A stretch of DNA of 64,000 bases, taken from the NCBI RefSeq assembly GCF_009870125.1, contig NC_046683.1:46453869-46517868 (forward strand), written 5' to 3'. Position numbers and translations under genes: made by a program. This DNA comes from Drosophila pseudoobscura. Taxonomy: Eukaryota; Arthropoda; Insecta; Diptera; Drosophilidae. The notes beneath the pieces were generated by a model. It was not told the DNA's origin and made no database searches. It saw only the letters and a list, made by a program, of their open reading frames with translations. Shown here piece after piece: positions 39,971 through 51,731 of the stretch (positions are counted from its first letter, which is position 1; every line of letters starts with the position of its first letter).

Positions 39971-41149
39971 CACTTGGCTCTCTTGCTCTTACCCTCGCTC
40001 CCTTCGTATCTCCGTCCCTTTCGTTGCGCCCACTCAATAGCGCGCTCCGTTGCCCACTGTAGATTAATTTATCATCTCGCTTTACAAGCATTCTATGAGT
40101 TTAATGAACTTTTAACAAGCCAGCAACCATCCACGCCCCACACGCAACCCGCTGCCACACCCACCTTGCTTGCCCCTGCGTAGTGCTAGTTTTTTTTTTC
40201 CTGCATATCCAATTAGTTTTTGAAATTTTTTCCCAGCTTTTATTAGCGCAATGCAAATATTTGTATGCTATTCAACCATATGGAAAATGAAACATGATAT
40301 TGGGACACAGAGGGACCCAACTATTAGGGCGTGGACCATCTGAATTTTTCAGAAAAATAAGTTCCAACAGCAAAGAGCAATAGATTGATCAATTCTATGG
40401 ATCTTTATCGTACAATTTACAAAGTTTTTCTTAGAAAAGCAGAAGTGAAAACAAAAGTATTGCTCTTCTTATTTCACGTAGCATCCTCTAGACTTTAATC
40501 GCATGCCAATCTCCATCGAACGAATAACCACTACGATGTGATTATTTTTTAGTTATTTTATTCCATTGCCGAAATGAGCAAAGTATTTTGGGAGATCTCC
40601 CAGGCTCAAAGCCGATGTAGGTTAGGCTCATTAAACTTTCAAAACATAATTAAAGTTTTAGCCAGGGCAAGAGTCCCTGGGGCGATGCCACCGGCACGAG
40701 CACGGGCACGGGCACGAGTACGGGTAGCGCTTCCCGTCTAAAGGTTGACTAATGCGCACAGCTTTCACGCGCCGGAGAGGTAATTAAAATGCTAATAAAC
40801 ACTCGTTAACTACATAATAACCTCCGCACGATGGAAGGCCCGACTAATGCTACTTATCTGCAAATTTACACCCGTCCCTTCGACCCCTCTCTTCTCGCCT
40901 GTGCCCTTCTCGAGCCTCGCACACAACACGCTACGTGTAGCGGTAGCAGTGTCGAAATTTTGCTCAATTTATGTCTCAAATATTCGCACACGCACACGCA
41001 CTCACAGACACACCCACTCACAGATACACACACTCCCAGAGATGCCGCACACACAAATGAGAGAGTTGGTCGGAGATTCTGCACTAGCTCTCGTATTAGT
41101 GGCAGGGCCCTTGGCAATGCTTATTATGCGCCCAACGTTGCCTGTGAAA

Positions 41150-41442
41150 TATGAATACAAGTGAGATTTAAATAAATTAACCAACGCACATGCAGGGGGA
41201 ATGGGGTAAAATGGAGGCGGGACACCTCTGCAAGGTGAAACCTTTCGTGCACAAATTGGAGTAGTAGTTCTAATAACCCGCCTCGTTACGTTGAAGGTGG
41301 ATTCGCATTGCACACTTACACGCCAAGAGCTCCAGGCGCCAAGGACCCGTTGCTGCATCCAGCATCTCAGGTAAGGGCTCCGATGCGTAATTATAATTTA
41401 GATTATGACCTGCCACAAAATAATAGTCAATAGTCATAGTTA
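41150..41442 (-). other. Coding-like spliceable segment next to frameshifted ORF
   Basis: On the minus strand a 3' splice site (TTTTGTGGCAG) ends at 41,405-41,410 and is followed by a protein-like frame. The frame includes SEPLPEMLDAATGPWRLELL and runs to CGT|GTAAGTG near 41,320. A further 3' site (CATATTTCACAG) near 41,158 could continue it. The same DNA also has a good plus-strand donor, CAG|GTAAGG at 41,370/41,371, with an open frame before it (NPPRYVEGGFALH...), so the strand is not certain. No family is recognised. Confidence 0.25.
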
Positions 41443-41737
41443 TTAAAGCAGTTGAAATCGAACACTGTTTTTCACTGTTTCGGATACGCGAAAACGCCTT
41501 CTAAAGCCTATATTCAATAGCAACAAAAGGATGAAAATGTACCCCAACTGGTGACTCAGTTTGTTGTCGGCGTCGTTATCCTCCAGTTCCTCGTCGCAGC
41601 TTAGCACATGGATTTCCGGATCCGGTTCAGTGCCACGCACAGAAATATTCGTTACGTAGTTCAGAAGGCTTCTGGTGGCTTTACCATCATATTTCTTTTC
41701 GGAGATCAATTAGTAAGTCGTTGAACATTTTCCACAT
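41443..41737 (-). pseudogene. Small membrane-protein-like ORF, frameshifted
   Basis: An ATG at 41,737 in excellent Drosophila start context (TCAAAATG) begins MWKMFNDLLIDLRKE and then meets a stop after 16 codons. One base fewer in the A-rich stretch that follows would join it to an 80-odd-residue frame that reads well as protein. That frame has an acidic segment (SCDEELEDNDADNK), a hydrophobic segment (LGYIFILLLLLNIGF), a basic tail (FRRRFRV) and a stop at 41,443. Synonymous positions look GC-rich, as in real genes. It may be a single-exon single-pass membrane peptide, an exon spliced to the segment just downstream, or a decaying gene. Family unknown. A sequencing indel is possible. Confidence 0.35.
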
Positions 41738-42613
41738 TTTGACGGCCTTCCCCTTTTTCCTTTGCTGATCTTTGCATTGACCTGCCTTATGTTGTTCACC
41801 TTTTTAGCTTATAATTGTTGATAAAACGTATAATTTTTTGTTTGAAATTTAAAATAAACACAAGCATCAATCGCTCTGATACCCTTTTTCATGGCAGTGA
41901 AATTCTTGGCCATCGCTGCCTAGGAGTTAAGGATCATAGTGCTTACTACCTTTGGTCGCCTTGCCCGAGTTTCAGGTGTGGGAGGGACAGCACGAGGGGG
42001 AGGCAGCAGTACGTTTCCAACATGGCTTCCTCCCTCGTGACTCATAGATTTGCCTCCTGTTTTTTCCATCAACTGACCCTTCAATTTGTCCATCCCAGCC
42101 CATTCCTCTGGCCATGGTTATATCTGGCAATAGGTTAATCACTCAACCGACTTGAATTTTGTTTCATTTTGCTGAAATTATGTACGGACTCGTGCCTCCC
42201 AGATTTCGCTGACCTGCGCAACACCCTATAACCGCATAACCCATTGAGTTGGCCAAAACACTTGAGAGGAGAGCGGCGGCCGTAGCCCAAACACAACACA
42301 AATTTTAATTAAAAATGTTTCGAGTGTTTTTTGTGATTATGCGCCCTGGAAGCAGGCAGCGGTGTTATTTTACGTGTTAAGCCCATGTCCTCGAATTACC
42401 AGCCCAGCCACTTGGGGGTTGTGGCTCCTGCTCCTACTGCTGGAGGGGCTCGGGGATCTCTAAAACGTCAAATTGTTTTGGCCTTGGCCCAAGTCGCAGG
42501 ACCGGTAGGCGGCACATTATAAATTATGACATAGAGTCTAATAAACTGGGAGCCCGGCCAGGCAACAAATTTCGAGATTAAAGTTCTGCCTGCCCCAAAG
42601 TGTCAAGTATTGA

Positions 42614-42652
<39 letters not shown>

Positions 42653-43940
42653 TGGTGTGGCCCCGAAAGGTATCCCTCCAGTCGAAAGGAAGCGAGATGT
42701 ATTTATTATTCAAGCCTATTGTCGGGCATTAAAAATGTAGCAAGCAAAATACGTATACGTACAGGCCACCAAAGACAGGGAGCTGCAAGCAAAGTTTCAG
42801 CTTTGCCCTAGCTGATGCTACTGCCACTAGTTCTACGAGTTTATGCTGCGATGCTGTGAAAAATGGGCAAGAAAATGCGGCCGGTTAGGAAATTTGCATA
42901 AAGCAAGTAGGGGAAAGAGGAGAGTGAGAGTTTGGCCCATAAACAGGGTCGAAACAAGGACGAGGAGGCCAACAGTCGATGCCAACAGGTTAACTTCCCT
43001 ACCCCCCTGCCGGCAGGCCATGCCTTGCCCCCGCTTGGCCACCGTCATGTGTAGCCATTATGACTTACAACAAAGCCCAGGTCGCCGGCAAAACAGAGAA
43101 ACGAATTTACATAAATAAGAAAAAACATATTTAACCTCCGCTCCCTGTTCCGGGGTCACAGTTCATGCCCAGGCCAAGTCAGGACTCGAGCTTTTACCTC
43201 ACCCGATACTTTGCTGCGTTCTCGTCTTCTCCATTCTCCTGGTTTTATTTTCCTCTTTTTCTGTCTTAGTTCCGCGCATAATTTAGGGGAACGCATTAAG
43301 GGAACCTTGGGACCTGCCTTTGCCTTTGCCTTCACTTCACAGGGTGCCCTGCTGCCTGCTGCCTGCTGTGTGCCGTATCCTCCTTCTTGTTGAACAGAGA
43401 GGAGAGGAATCACAAGGCTGTGTCTGGGCCGGATTTAGCTTTTTGCTAGATTTGCCCTGTGTTCTGACGCTTGCCAAAGTATGCATGCGAAAATTGTTTG
43501 TGAAAATGCGGCGGAAAATATTTGGAAATGAATGCAAAGCGGCAAGTAAGCGACAGGACAGCGACAGGACCAGGATGTGCCAGAAAATGGTGCAAAACAC
43601 ACCGAAATCCGGGAAGAAATTCCTGGCCCTAAGAAAGTGCTATGACACTCACTTCAGTGGATTAATGCGAAAGGGAATTGAAAAACGAATTTGGTATATG
43701 TTAGAATTTCGTAAAACAACTGTATGGAGACGATAAATTTTTACTGATGGTTTGGTATATTTATCAATTTATAATCAATCAACGTCATTCGCATACGGAT
43801 GTGCCGGAAGCGAAATCAGAGCCATCTAAGAAGATACAAGCAGTGGAAGATAGTGGATAAGAGGTTGTAACTATTTTTGAAATAAATGTCATACCTGCAT
43901 CTGGCAATTTCAGCTTGAGAACATCTCGGAAAATCAGACT
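41738..43940. other. Non-coding, no gene seen
   Basis: The stretch contains (TG)18 at 42,615-42,650 and AT-rich and GC-rich non-coding DNA. Short open frames exist on both strands, but none is supported by splice sites or composition. Confidence 0.55.
42615..42650. repeat. (TG)18 microsatellite
   Basis: This is an uninterrupted dinucleotide run of 36 bp, the longest TG run in the window. Confidence 0.95.
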
Positions 43941-43949
43941 TTATTCAAA

Positions 43950-44533
43950 ATGACACCAATAAAGCTCTATTGCGACAGGGGAATCCACAGTTTAAAGCTT
44001 TTAATAGACCAGATCACTATCAACGGCGTCTTGGGACAACATCTAATAGTACAACGACTTCAGCGACTCTGGCATACCAATCAATATGCCCCGCAGACCG
44101 CAGTGCATCGTGTCGTGCCACAAGTTTCGCGTCTCCGGGCGGCGTTCAAATAACAAGCCAAACCCCGCGATAATGTTGCTGCGGTGCGCAAAACAACGAC
44201 AACAGCAACAAGAATACGACGGCAACAGCAGGACGGCAACGACAACGGCAACGGCAACGGCAACGGTAGAAACCGCAACGGCAGCAGGAACAGACAGATG
44301 CGTCGCCAAACTCAGGATGGGGACTGGAGAACTGGAGGATTGAGGAAGCAATAATTTAATTCTGCATTGCAAATGCAAACAAATTTCGCCAAGCCGCAGA
44401 TGCAAAAAAAGAGAGGACGAAGAGCGAAAACTTAACCGCAGAGCGCGACAAAAACGCCAAGGAGGTGCGGAGCACGGAGTGGAATGGAACGGAGACCCGG
44501 ATAGCGCGACAAGGAGCTGCGGAAGAAGCAGAA
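43950..44533 (+). other. GC-rich exon-like island with two overlapping ATG ORFs
   Basis: A 67-codon ORF (43,950-44,153; start context CAAAATG) begins MTPIKLYCDRGIHS. It overlaps an 85-codon ORF in another frame (44,086-44,343) that begins MPRRPQCIVSCHKF and runs into Q-, T- and A-rich low complexity. The plus strand is purine/CAA-rich, as fly 5' leaders often are, and GAA|GTGAGTG at 44,533/44,534 could end a first exon. No domain is recognised. A 5' untranslated first exon of a large gene is as likely as a coding exon. Confidence 0.25.
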
Positions 44534-44903
44534 GTGAGTGAGTGTTTATTTTATAGCCTGAAATGGAGTTCTGCCGGATACCCAATCCCACGTAACCGGC
44601 AAACGGTTTGGCCCCCGTCCGCACTTTGCGACTCTCCCTCTCCGGCTCTGTTGTTATTGGAGAATTATTACGCGATGTCGGGGCGGGCAGAGGCGGGCAG
44701 GGGCGCGGCTCGGCTGCGGCCACTGGTAACAGAAGTTGCCAATGTTGGCGACTAATAGCAGTGAGTCCGGGGAGAGCCCGGCAGAGAATATCCTTTTGCC
44801 AAGCGCGTTGTTTTCCTTTCCTGCTCACTTTTTCCTTTCCTCGATTTATACATTTGCGCATAAAAAGCAAGTGTAAAAGTTTTGCATATTCATGGCGCTT
44901 TAA

Positions 44904-45011
44904 ATGTCGTCGCCAACCACGGCCACGGCGACGTCTGAAGTGCAGCAGCAGCAGCAGCAGCCACAAAGGCAAAAAGCAATGCTCCAGCAGAGCAGACCAA
45001 CAACAAAATAG
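44904..45011 (+). other. 35-codon ATG ORF with glutamine run
   Basis: This short ATG frame begins MSSPTTATATSEV, continues into six glutamines and stops at 45,009. It resembles the start of a Drosophila regulatory protein in composition, but it is closed within 35 codons and shows no donor site. A small upstream ORF in a leader, or chance, is possible. Confidence 0.15.
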
Positions 45012-45626
45012 ACTGAAAGTTGGGTCAGATACCCTGCAATCCTGGCACAAGGACATCTGTGTATAGTAACATATGCACGTGCGTATGCGCAATATGATGA
45101 AACAGGACTAGACACGGATTCTGGACAATTTTTGTATGGTTTAAATATATATGCACTCTCATAATGAATGGTAAAATGGTAAAAGGTTATATTAGATTAT
45201 ACTTCCAAAGTCGAATAAATGATTGCCAAATGGTTTAAACCTGAGTTGATGTAAATCCAGTAATAATTGATAAAGTTATAATAATTAAAGATTCTCTCTA
45301 GTTCTTAGAAGTTAGACGTGCAATCCGGTTTCTTAGGCAGATACAAATTCCGCAACCTCGAGCACATTCCCAATGTATATCATGACATTTTGTCTAGGGT
45401 ATAAAGCAGTTTTGACTTCATCCATGTCCTCCAGATTGTCTTCAACTTTTTATGCTGTTGCATGCCGCAGTGTCAGTCCAAAGGACAGACGCAGGGGCAA
45501 AGGAAAACGCGCAAGAGACAGAGGGAGAGACAGGGAGGTAGTGAGCTTGAACAAAAAAGTAATAACATCAACCATAAAAGTAGCTACATCATCAGTTGGC
45601 AGATGCAAGCAAAGCCGAAAGGACAG

Positions 45627-45702
45627 TTGGACAGACAGACAGACAAACAGAGTGACAGATGGACAGACAGACAGACAGACAGGCGGACAGACAGATATAT
45701 AG
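45627..45702. repeat. GACA-rich tandem array
   Basis: Imperfect (GACA)n lies between 45,627 and 45,702, with a shorter related (ACGG/GACA) array at about 1,570-1,605. Confidence 0.85.
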
Positions 45703-47160
45703 ACAACCGACTGCCGCAGACATATTGTGTCTGGGAAAACTTTGTTGGCAACAAAAAGCAACACCAACAAGAAGGGGAAAAGTGTCTCGGCTCTAGGTCC
45801 TCGCCTCTGCCTCTACTTCTGCCTTTCCGATGCGTGATAAAAACCGCGCGATGAAGCGCATGTGAAAACAATGAGATTATTGCCTGAATTTATGTGAGCT
45901 CTATGAACTGTAGCGCCCATCACCACCCAACACCCAACACCCTCCAACATGGCAGCCCCCGCCACCCTGGCACCCAGACACCCTGGCGATATCTCCCTCT
46001 CCTCTCGAAAACAATCTTTCTCTTGTAATTGTCGACATGTCAGCACATTAAACGGCCATAAAACGGCAAGCGAAACGGGAATCGGGCAAATCAAAGGCAA
46101 CTTGTTCGCATCAGAGGCGAACTTTTCTAATTTATAGCCATTTCCGAGTTCCCGAGGATGCAACAGTTAAGCGCCACTGGCCTCTGGACCTCTACCCTGG
46201 CCACATTTACATGGGCCATTGCCATTCCACTCTCACCTGAGAATGGCCCCCTTGTCCACTGCTACGCTGGTACGCTGGTACGCTCGTCCGCTGGTCTGGT
46301 CTCCGGTATGCTCGGGTCGGGTAGGGTCGAGTCGGGTCTGGTTGCGTGGTTCTCCAATTTATCATGACACTAATGAGCATGAAATAGGACAAGGTTTATT
46401 AAATTTCCCTTTTAAAATGTGCACACTCCCGGCTATCTTGTGAGGATGGGGCCATGAGTCGAAATGCGAAATGGAGCTGTGTAGAAATCAGAAATGAACC
46501 AGTTCTTTTAGGAAAAAGATCGGAAAAATACAAATTGTGCAGCGCGGAGCCAAAGTTGTTGGAGTCACAGATTCAAAAATATCTCAGAAGACATCCAAAA
46601 ACGTTATATATATTTATACATACTCGTATACATAAGGGAGAAGTAAGTGATCGCCGCTCGACTCGAGTCTGCTTGGACTTGGACTACTCTACTACTACTA
46701 AAACTCAAAAAGCTTGGTTCTCGTTCAATCTTTTCCTGCTCCTCTTCCTAATTAGTTTTGTCTCCCTCTCGTACTACAAAAGATGAGATTGGGTGTTGGG
46801 TGGGTGCGATGTAGGGGGCGTGAGGGGATTATAGAGCAATGTAGGTGATTCCTTGTAAACAGATCAAGTGGAATGTAATTTAGATTGTTAGAGTAGAACT
46901 GAAAAAGGGGAGTATTTTCTTAAGGTATTTATCAAAAATCAATTAAAAATTGTTGTATGCATGGATTTCGATGAATTCCAGACCATAGAAAACCGCAATG
47001 TTCATATCTCAGCAATGAACCAAACCAGCGAATGGCAACAAGTACTTTTTGTCCATCAGTCCCCCAGCAGCACCGCAACGAGGCGACGAGCAGCAGCGAC
47101 ATGAATGTGGCGCCAACGCGTCCTTCACATTCTCGCCACACCCTTCCTGCCTTCCCCTTG

Positions 47161-47186
47161 CCCCCCCCCCCCCCCCCCCCCCCCCC
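47161..47186. repeat. Poly(C)26 tract
   Basis: Twenty-six consecutive cytosines occur, the longest homopolymer in the window. The true length is uncertain because such runs are difficult to sequence. Confidence 0.85.
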
Positions 47187-47939
47187 TTTCCTACCCTGTC
47201 ACCCCGTCAGCCCCGCCAAGTCCGAGCAGCTGCTGCCCGGCCGGCAACGAAATGAAAAATGTCCGCAAGTGCGAAAATGAATCTGCCTCATGTTGCAATT
47301 TATTATGCCAACATAATAAATATTATATACAGTTTGTGTGAGAAATTGAAGAAGAAGAACCTCGCTCCGGGGAGCAGTTTTTTTTCGGTGGTCGGATGAG
47401 GTATCTACGAGTCCATTGGGTGGCACAATTTCTTTTTGCTTGCTCCGTTTCCCTGTGACATTTGGAGAAATGTTTTTGGGGGTGGTCTTTCCCACTTCAG
47501 TGATTGTTTTTGCTGCTTCCTTCGCTTTTCCTAATTGTGGCCAAGAAAAATAAAGTTCTGGCTGTGCCAAATTGGCCAAAAGGAGGCAAAGTACGAATGT
47601 GGAATGGTTAAGGAAGCAGCAAAAACAAGAGGGGATGTTCATCCGTATACTATCTGTCCATGGGAGTACAATGTTGCATCGTATGAGAGGGCTTCTGCCA
47701 AATATAGCAGAAAGGTGCTCATATGCACTAGTAAATCACTGCGACATAATGCAGTAAATAAGATACTTTTTTCTTACAACTTCGAGACAGATTATTTATA
47801 TTTTTGTAGCGCTACTTGGTATTCAGAAGAGAACAGTAAAACGGTTTGATGTTCAGATTTCATAGAATAGAACCACCAAATGTTAGACTAGAATTTCATA
47901 ATATTTTATCTGTTTCCATTTTGTTCCGTTACTCTTCGA

Positions 47940-48060
47940 TTTTCTCTCTTCTCACACCAACTTATAGTTATATGGACTCGTCTATTGATGCTGATTAAGA
48001 AGTACATACTTTATGGGGTCGGCAACGCTTATTTTTATTTGCTATACACATCTATAACAA
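47940..48060 (+). mobile_element. Degenerate dispersed repeat, related to copies at 54.5 and 57.6 kb
   Basis: The segments TCTTCTCACACCAAC and TTGATGCTGAT, followed by a diverged ACTTTATGGGGTCGG stretch, recur in the same order at 54,470-54,770 and 57,571-57,871. This copy is shorter and diverged. The core resembles a non-coding repeat common in Drosophila genomes, which I loosely associate with non-autonomous Helitron (DINE-1/SGM-like) or other transposon remnants. It has no coding capacity. Confidence 0.45.
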
Positions 48061-49932
48061 GCAGCTAAACATATGTCTATTATGGTGTTACCATCTGGCG
48101 GATTCTGACGAATAATGTGTCTTTTCATGGAAGAATCCAATGTAGCACGGTAGGCATCTGAACGAAGCAGGTACTCAAAAAATACTATGTCTCAGATAAA
48201 AATACTTTGCACCAAATTTGTTGTATGTATTCTAATCACCCTCGCAAATTTTCATATGCATATAACTTTACTTTTTAGGATTTGTAGAGGCCTCTTGCTC
48301 TCCAAAAAAGAAGAAATTTTAATTATAATTATATCATCTGTTTAGCATATTAGCAATTAGATGTACTATTTAACAAAGGATGGGTCGTTTGGTATTCGAT
48401 CTAAAAATGGAAAAACACATTGAACGACTATGACTGGCAAATACTGTGGAATCATTCAGAATGAATATATTTGATACATATATATGGCCATAAACATCCG
48501 ACAAGTGTGAATGAGGGCACCCACGTTTTCTGATCTAAAGTTTGTTTGTTGATCTATTCATTTAAGAGTACTATGTACTTTGCCGTGGCCTAGACATTGG
48601 CTATTTTTCGCCTGTCGACTTTCTCCCCTCCCCCACCCACAGCCTCTGGGGCATGTGAAAATTTGGTCTGCACGCATTTTCTATAAATCATTCAAATTGT
48701 CAACACGAATTTATTTCTTCTGGGGTATGTCCAACTCCCCCCATACAGCGGAAATGTCCAGGGACAGGTGGGGAGGGTATTGTGCTTTTGTCAGCCATGT
48801 CAGGCCCTGTGTCTTCGTGTGTGTGTGTGAGTGAGCCCAAGCAACGATCTATGTATGTTCCCGTTACAACGGTCTTGGGTCGCCTCGTCTTTGGCTTTGC
48901 GGTTGGCAACTCTGCCTTTTGCCGTTTGCCATTTTCCAATTGTTGCTGCTGTTATTTAAGCAAATTTATTTCCCTGCTGCCGCATCGCATCGCTGTTGCT
49001 GTGGCTGTTTCTGTTGCTGTTGCCGCTGGCATTGCTGTTTGCTTTTCATTTCCGGCCACGTCGACAAATCACAGAGCAACCCAAAAAAGGATATTATCTG
49101 CACCAAAACTGTTTGCCTCAGTACGGGCTTCCTTTATTTGTCTAAATAATTTGCAAAACATTTTCATACCCCGTAATCGTGGAATACTTAGAGGGTATGT
49201 AGTATGTAACAGACAAAAGGAATTAGTTTCTTCAGTCTGTTTATGTACAGGTATTCTCAAGTATAAAGTACACACATATATGTATCCTTAAACCTTCTTG
49301 AACTTACCTGATAGTTTATAATTCAAAAAAGATATGATACCTATAATTATATCGAAGTCTAGTGTGGCACAACTATACATAGTTCAATCATCACAATCGG
49401 ACAGTTATAACGTTAAGAATGAGAAAAACAATAAATGTATCTGCGTAGTGGGTATCTATTAGTCGGAATGCCGATTGAAACGTGCTTACTTCCTTATTTT
49501 GTGGATTTTGTGTGCCTTGTGTGTGAGTATTACCCACTTCCTAATGGTCTTATAAGTGGGGCTCTCTCTCTCTCTGTATTTCTGTGACCCGTAATCTTGA
49601 TCTTGGCTGTTCGGGTCACTTCATTTGGCCCGGGCCCAAATCGGTCATTGTAGTTCACTCAATTTTCAACTCACGTGTGCAAATAGAAAACAAGAACCGC
49701 CCGGTCATAACTACATACATACATACATAGCTGTCCAATTCCCATCGAAAGCCCAATCACTATCCCAATTTCTGTCACATTCGTAATGCTAATTGCCTGC
49801 ACAAATGTTTGCGCCACTGAAATTTCCACTCGTCATTCAACGGCAATGATGATGGCTCACTTAGAGTGGTTCCAGATATCGGCTTAGTTGTGCCCGGAGT
49901 GCATTTAGTCTTGGTAAGCCCTTCCATGTACG

Positions 49933-50662
49933 ATGTGCGGAATGGGTGTGCTTGTGCTCCTTACGGGTCTGTTCTTGATCGCCCTGCCAGCCTTTGGCCT
50001 AACCATCACCACCACCCGTAATGTCACCGAGTTCCTGGGACACCGACAGAAACGCTGGCTGATCTATCAGAACAGCGGATCGATGAAGTTCAGCATCGGG
50101 CCATCGTTGCCAATACCCTTGGAGGATCATGTCACATTTCGCTCCTGTGTACTGTCCTTCACGCTCCAGGGAGGCACCTATTCGCTGCCCACCTCACCCA
50201 TCTGGCCCTGGGACAAGTGGGAGGGCACTTTCGCCCGTTCCCTGACACAGATGAGGCGGAACATCGAGAGGCACGCCGCCAGTGGAGACATCCGGTATGC
50301 AGACGATGCCAGACTGCTGGTCTACACCGCTCTGGAGGAGTACATGGGCAGGAGGAATGATAACATGGCCGTGGGCAGGCAATGCCTGCTTCGCTCCATA
50401 TGCGAAAATGCCCAAATCCACCACCACATTGGGGTGTTCTCCGAAATCTTGAACATTGTCCTGAGGTAAACGTTTAATTTGATTCATTGAATTGATGCCT
50501 CTAACGAACTCCAACTTTAGTCCAGGCAAGGCGGATCTGGATAAATCCTACCATGATGCCTATGCCGCTGGCAAGGCAGGCGCCGATTGCCTCGGCCTCT
50601 ACAGGACCTGCCCACGCGGGGACAATTTCCTGGACGAACTACTGATTGTGGAGCATGATTGA
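49933..50662 (+). CDS. DM4/12 family secreted protein, gene 1
   Basis: Two exons, 49,933-50,465 and 50,521-50,662, encode 224 aa; the 55-nt intron has AG|GTAAAC and TTTAG sites. Residues 1-22 look like a signal peptide (VLVLLTGLFLIALPAFG), followed by an NVT glycosylation sequon and a dibasic HRQKR motif typical of this family. The C-terminal DM4/12 region has four cysteines (151, 157, 201, 208) in the pattern QCLLRSIC...DCLGLYRTCPRG. The family is insect-specific, predicted to be secreted, and of unknown function. A poly(A) signal AATAAA lies at 50,705. It converges on a clear paralogue at 52.2-53.0 kb that shares the intron position. I chose the first ATG because the signal peptide follows it directly. 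Confidence 0.9.
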
Positions 50663-51256
50663 TTTACTGCTGATGCTTCTGGTGATCGTAGCCGATGGAA
50701 CCACAATAAAGTTTTCGACTAAATCAAAGTGCATATCTAATGGGTCTCGTCCTGTGTCGGATTGGGATGGATGTGCTTGTTGCATAATTTGGGGCGGAAA
50801 TGCACGGATGCATGTCTTCAGGGCAGGAAACTGTGTTGTCAGAGGATGGTTCAAGGATGAGAATGTGTGTGTATCCGTGTGGGTGTGTGTATCCATGCGT
50901 GTACGATGTCAGTTTATGCGTCATCTGTGGGTTGACAGGTATTGCAGCCCTCAAAAGTTTGTGGCTTGGTTGTTTTACTGAACGACTCCAAGTGGACCAG
51001 GGATACAGATGTTACAGAACAAGCTTCCAGCTTATGCACTTCCCATCTCAGCATCGTGATATTGAGCGCCGCATGAACATGGCAGCCACAGATAGTTACC
51101 TATTGCGATGCACCATCACAAGTTCAAACACCGCAAAGTTGAACAGGGAGGGGGCCTCCCCCCCTACCACCACCGCCCTCCATTTTGCTCTGCTCTGCTC
51201 TGCTCCTCTCCCAATGCTAGCTGCACTTTGCATGGTTCCTTTATCCCAAGCGCTCT

Positions 51257-51288
<32 letters not shown>

Positions 51289-51698
51289 GTCTTGCTCCCT
51301 TGCTCTAACGGGGCTCCATCTCCGCCTGCTTACGTTGTTCTTCGCGGTGGTTGTCATAATCGCATTTGAATTAGCTGTGCACACAAATGCTGATGTGGAG
51401 ACAACGAGAAAGCGAGAGAGCAGTAGAGCGCCAACAGGGTGATGCACGCACACGGAAGGTAGCCTCCATTTTCCGAGTGACATCAATTCGTTGCCACTTT
51501 GGAAATATGTACATATGTATACTTATATGTTGAGAACGCTTTCTAGGAAGACCTCTTTTTTTATTAATACCTTTTGCTACACACATGCAAATATCAAAGC
51601 TGCCACACCCTGTATGGAGGAGACTGCTGTCAGCGTCTGCAAGCCTAATGTGCCACTTAAGACGCATTTATTGTCTTTCGTCCCCGTCCTCGTCGTTC

Positions 51699-51731
<33 letters not shown>

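Larger units (their letters stand above)
28976..41150. other. Non-coding region, middle-right part of gene desert
   Basis: No gene can be named. The stretch holds 14-bp AGAGGCAGAGCAAC-type repeats (29,411-29,468), 9-10-bp GAGAACCYGA repeats (about 29,680-29,712), GTTCC pentamers (31,648-31,682), an A-rich tract (31,858-31,890), GGAATG-type hexamers (33,461-33,516), (GA)n at 33,286-33,306, CT-rich DNA at 39,914-39,970 and CACGGG-type repeats (40,695-40,730). A GTTAGGTTAGGTCAGG segment at about 38,476-38,500 resembles a dispersed fly repeat. Two isolated ORF candidates inside it are listed separately. Confidence 0.55.
45012..49932. other. Non-coding interval before DM4/12 gene
   Basis: The interval includes a GACA-rich array (45,627-45,702), poly(C)26 (47,161-47,186), a degenerate dispersed repeat (47,940-48,060) and AT-rich DNA at 47.8-48.6 kb. 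A 110-codon ATG ORF at 46,454-46,786 has a hydrophobic C-terminus and an internal GAA|GTAAGT, but it crosses a TACTCGTATAC-type simple stretch and I do not consider it supported. Confidence 0.55.

Noticed and set aside
44043-45056. 337-codon ATG frame on the minus strand
   Set aside because: The residues are a leucine/serine/cysteine/valine/arginine mix encoded by the antisense of CAA/CAG/GGCAAC repeats. The plus strand has few TTA, CTA and TCA words, which alone explains the lack of stops. No domain or splice support.
46454-46786. 110-codon ATG ORF with a hydrophobic C-terminus
   Set aside because: It crosses a TACTCGTATAC simple-repeat stretch typical of non-coding DNA in this window, has a good donor inside it and shows no recognisable family. 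Kept only as a remark in the interval.
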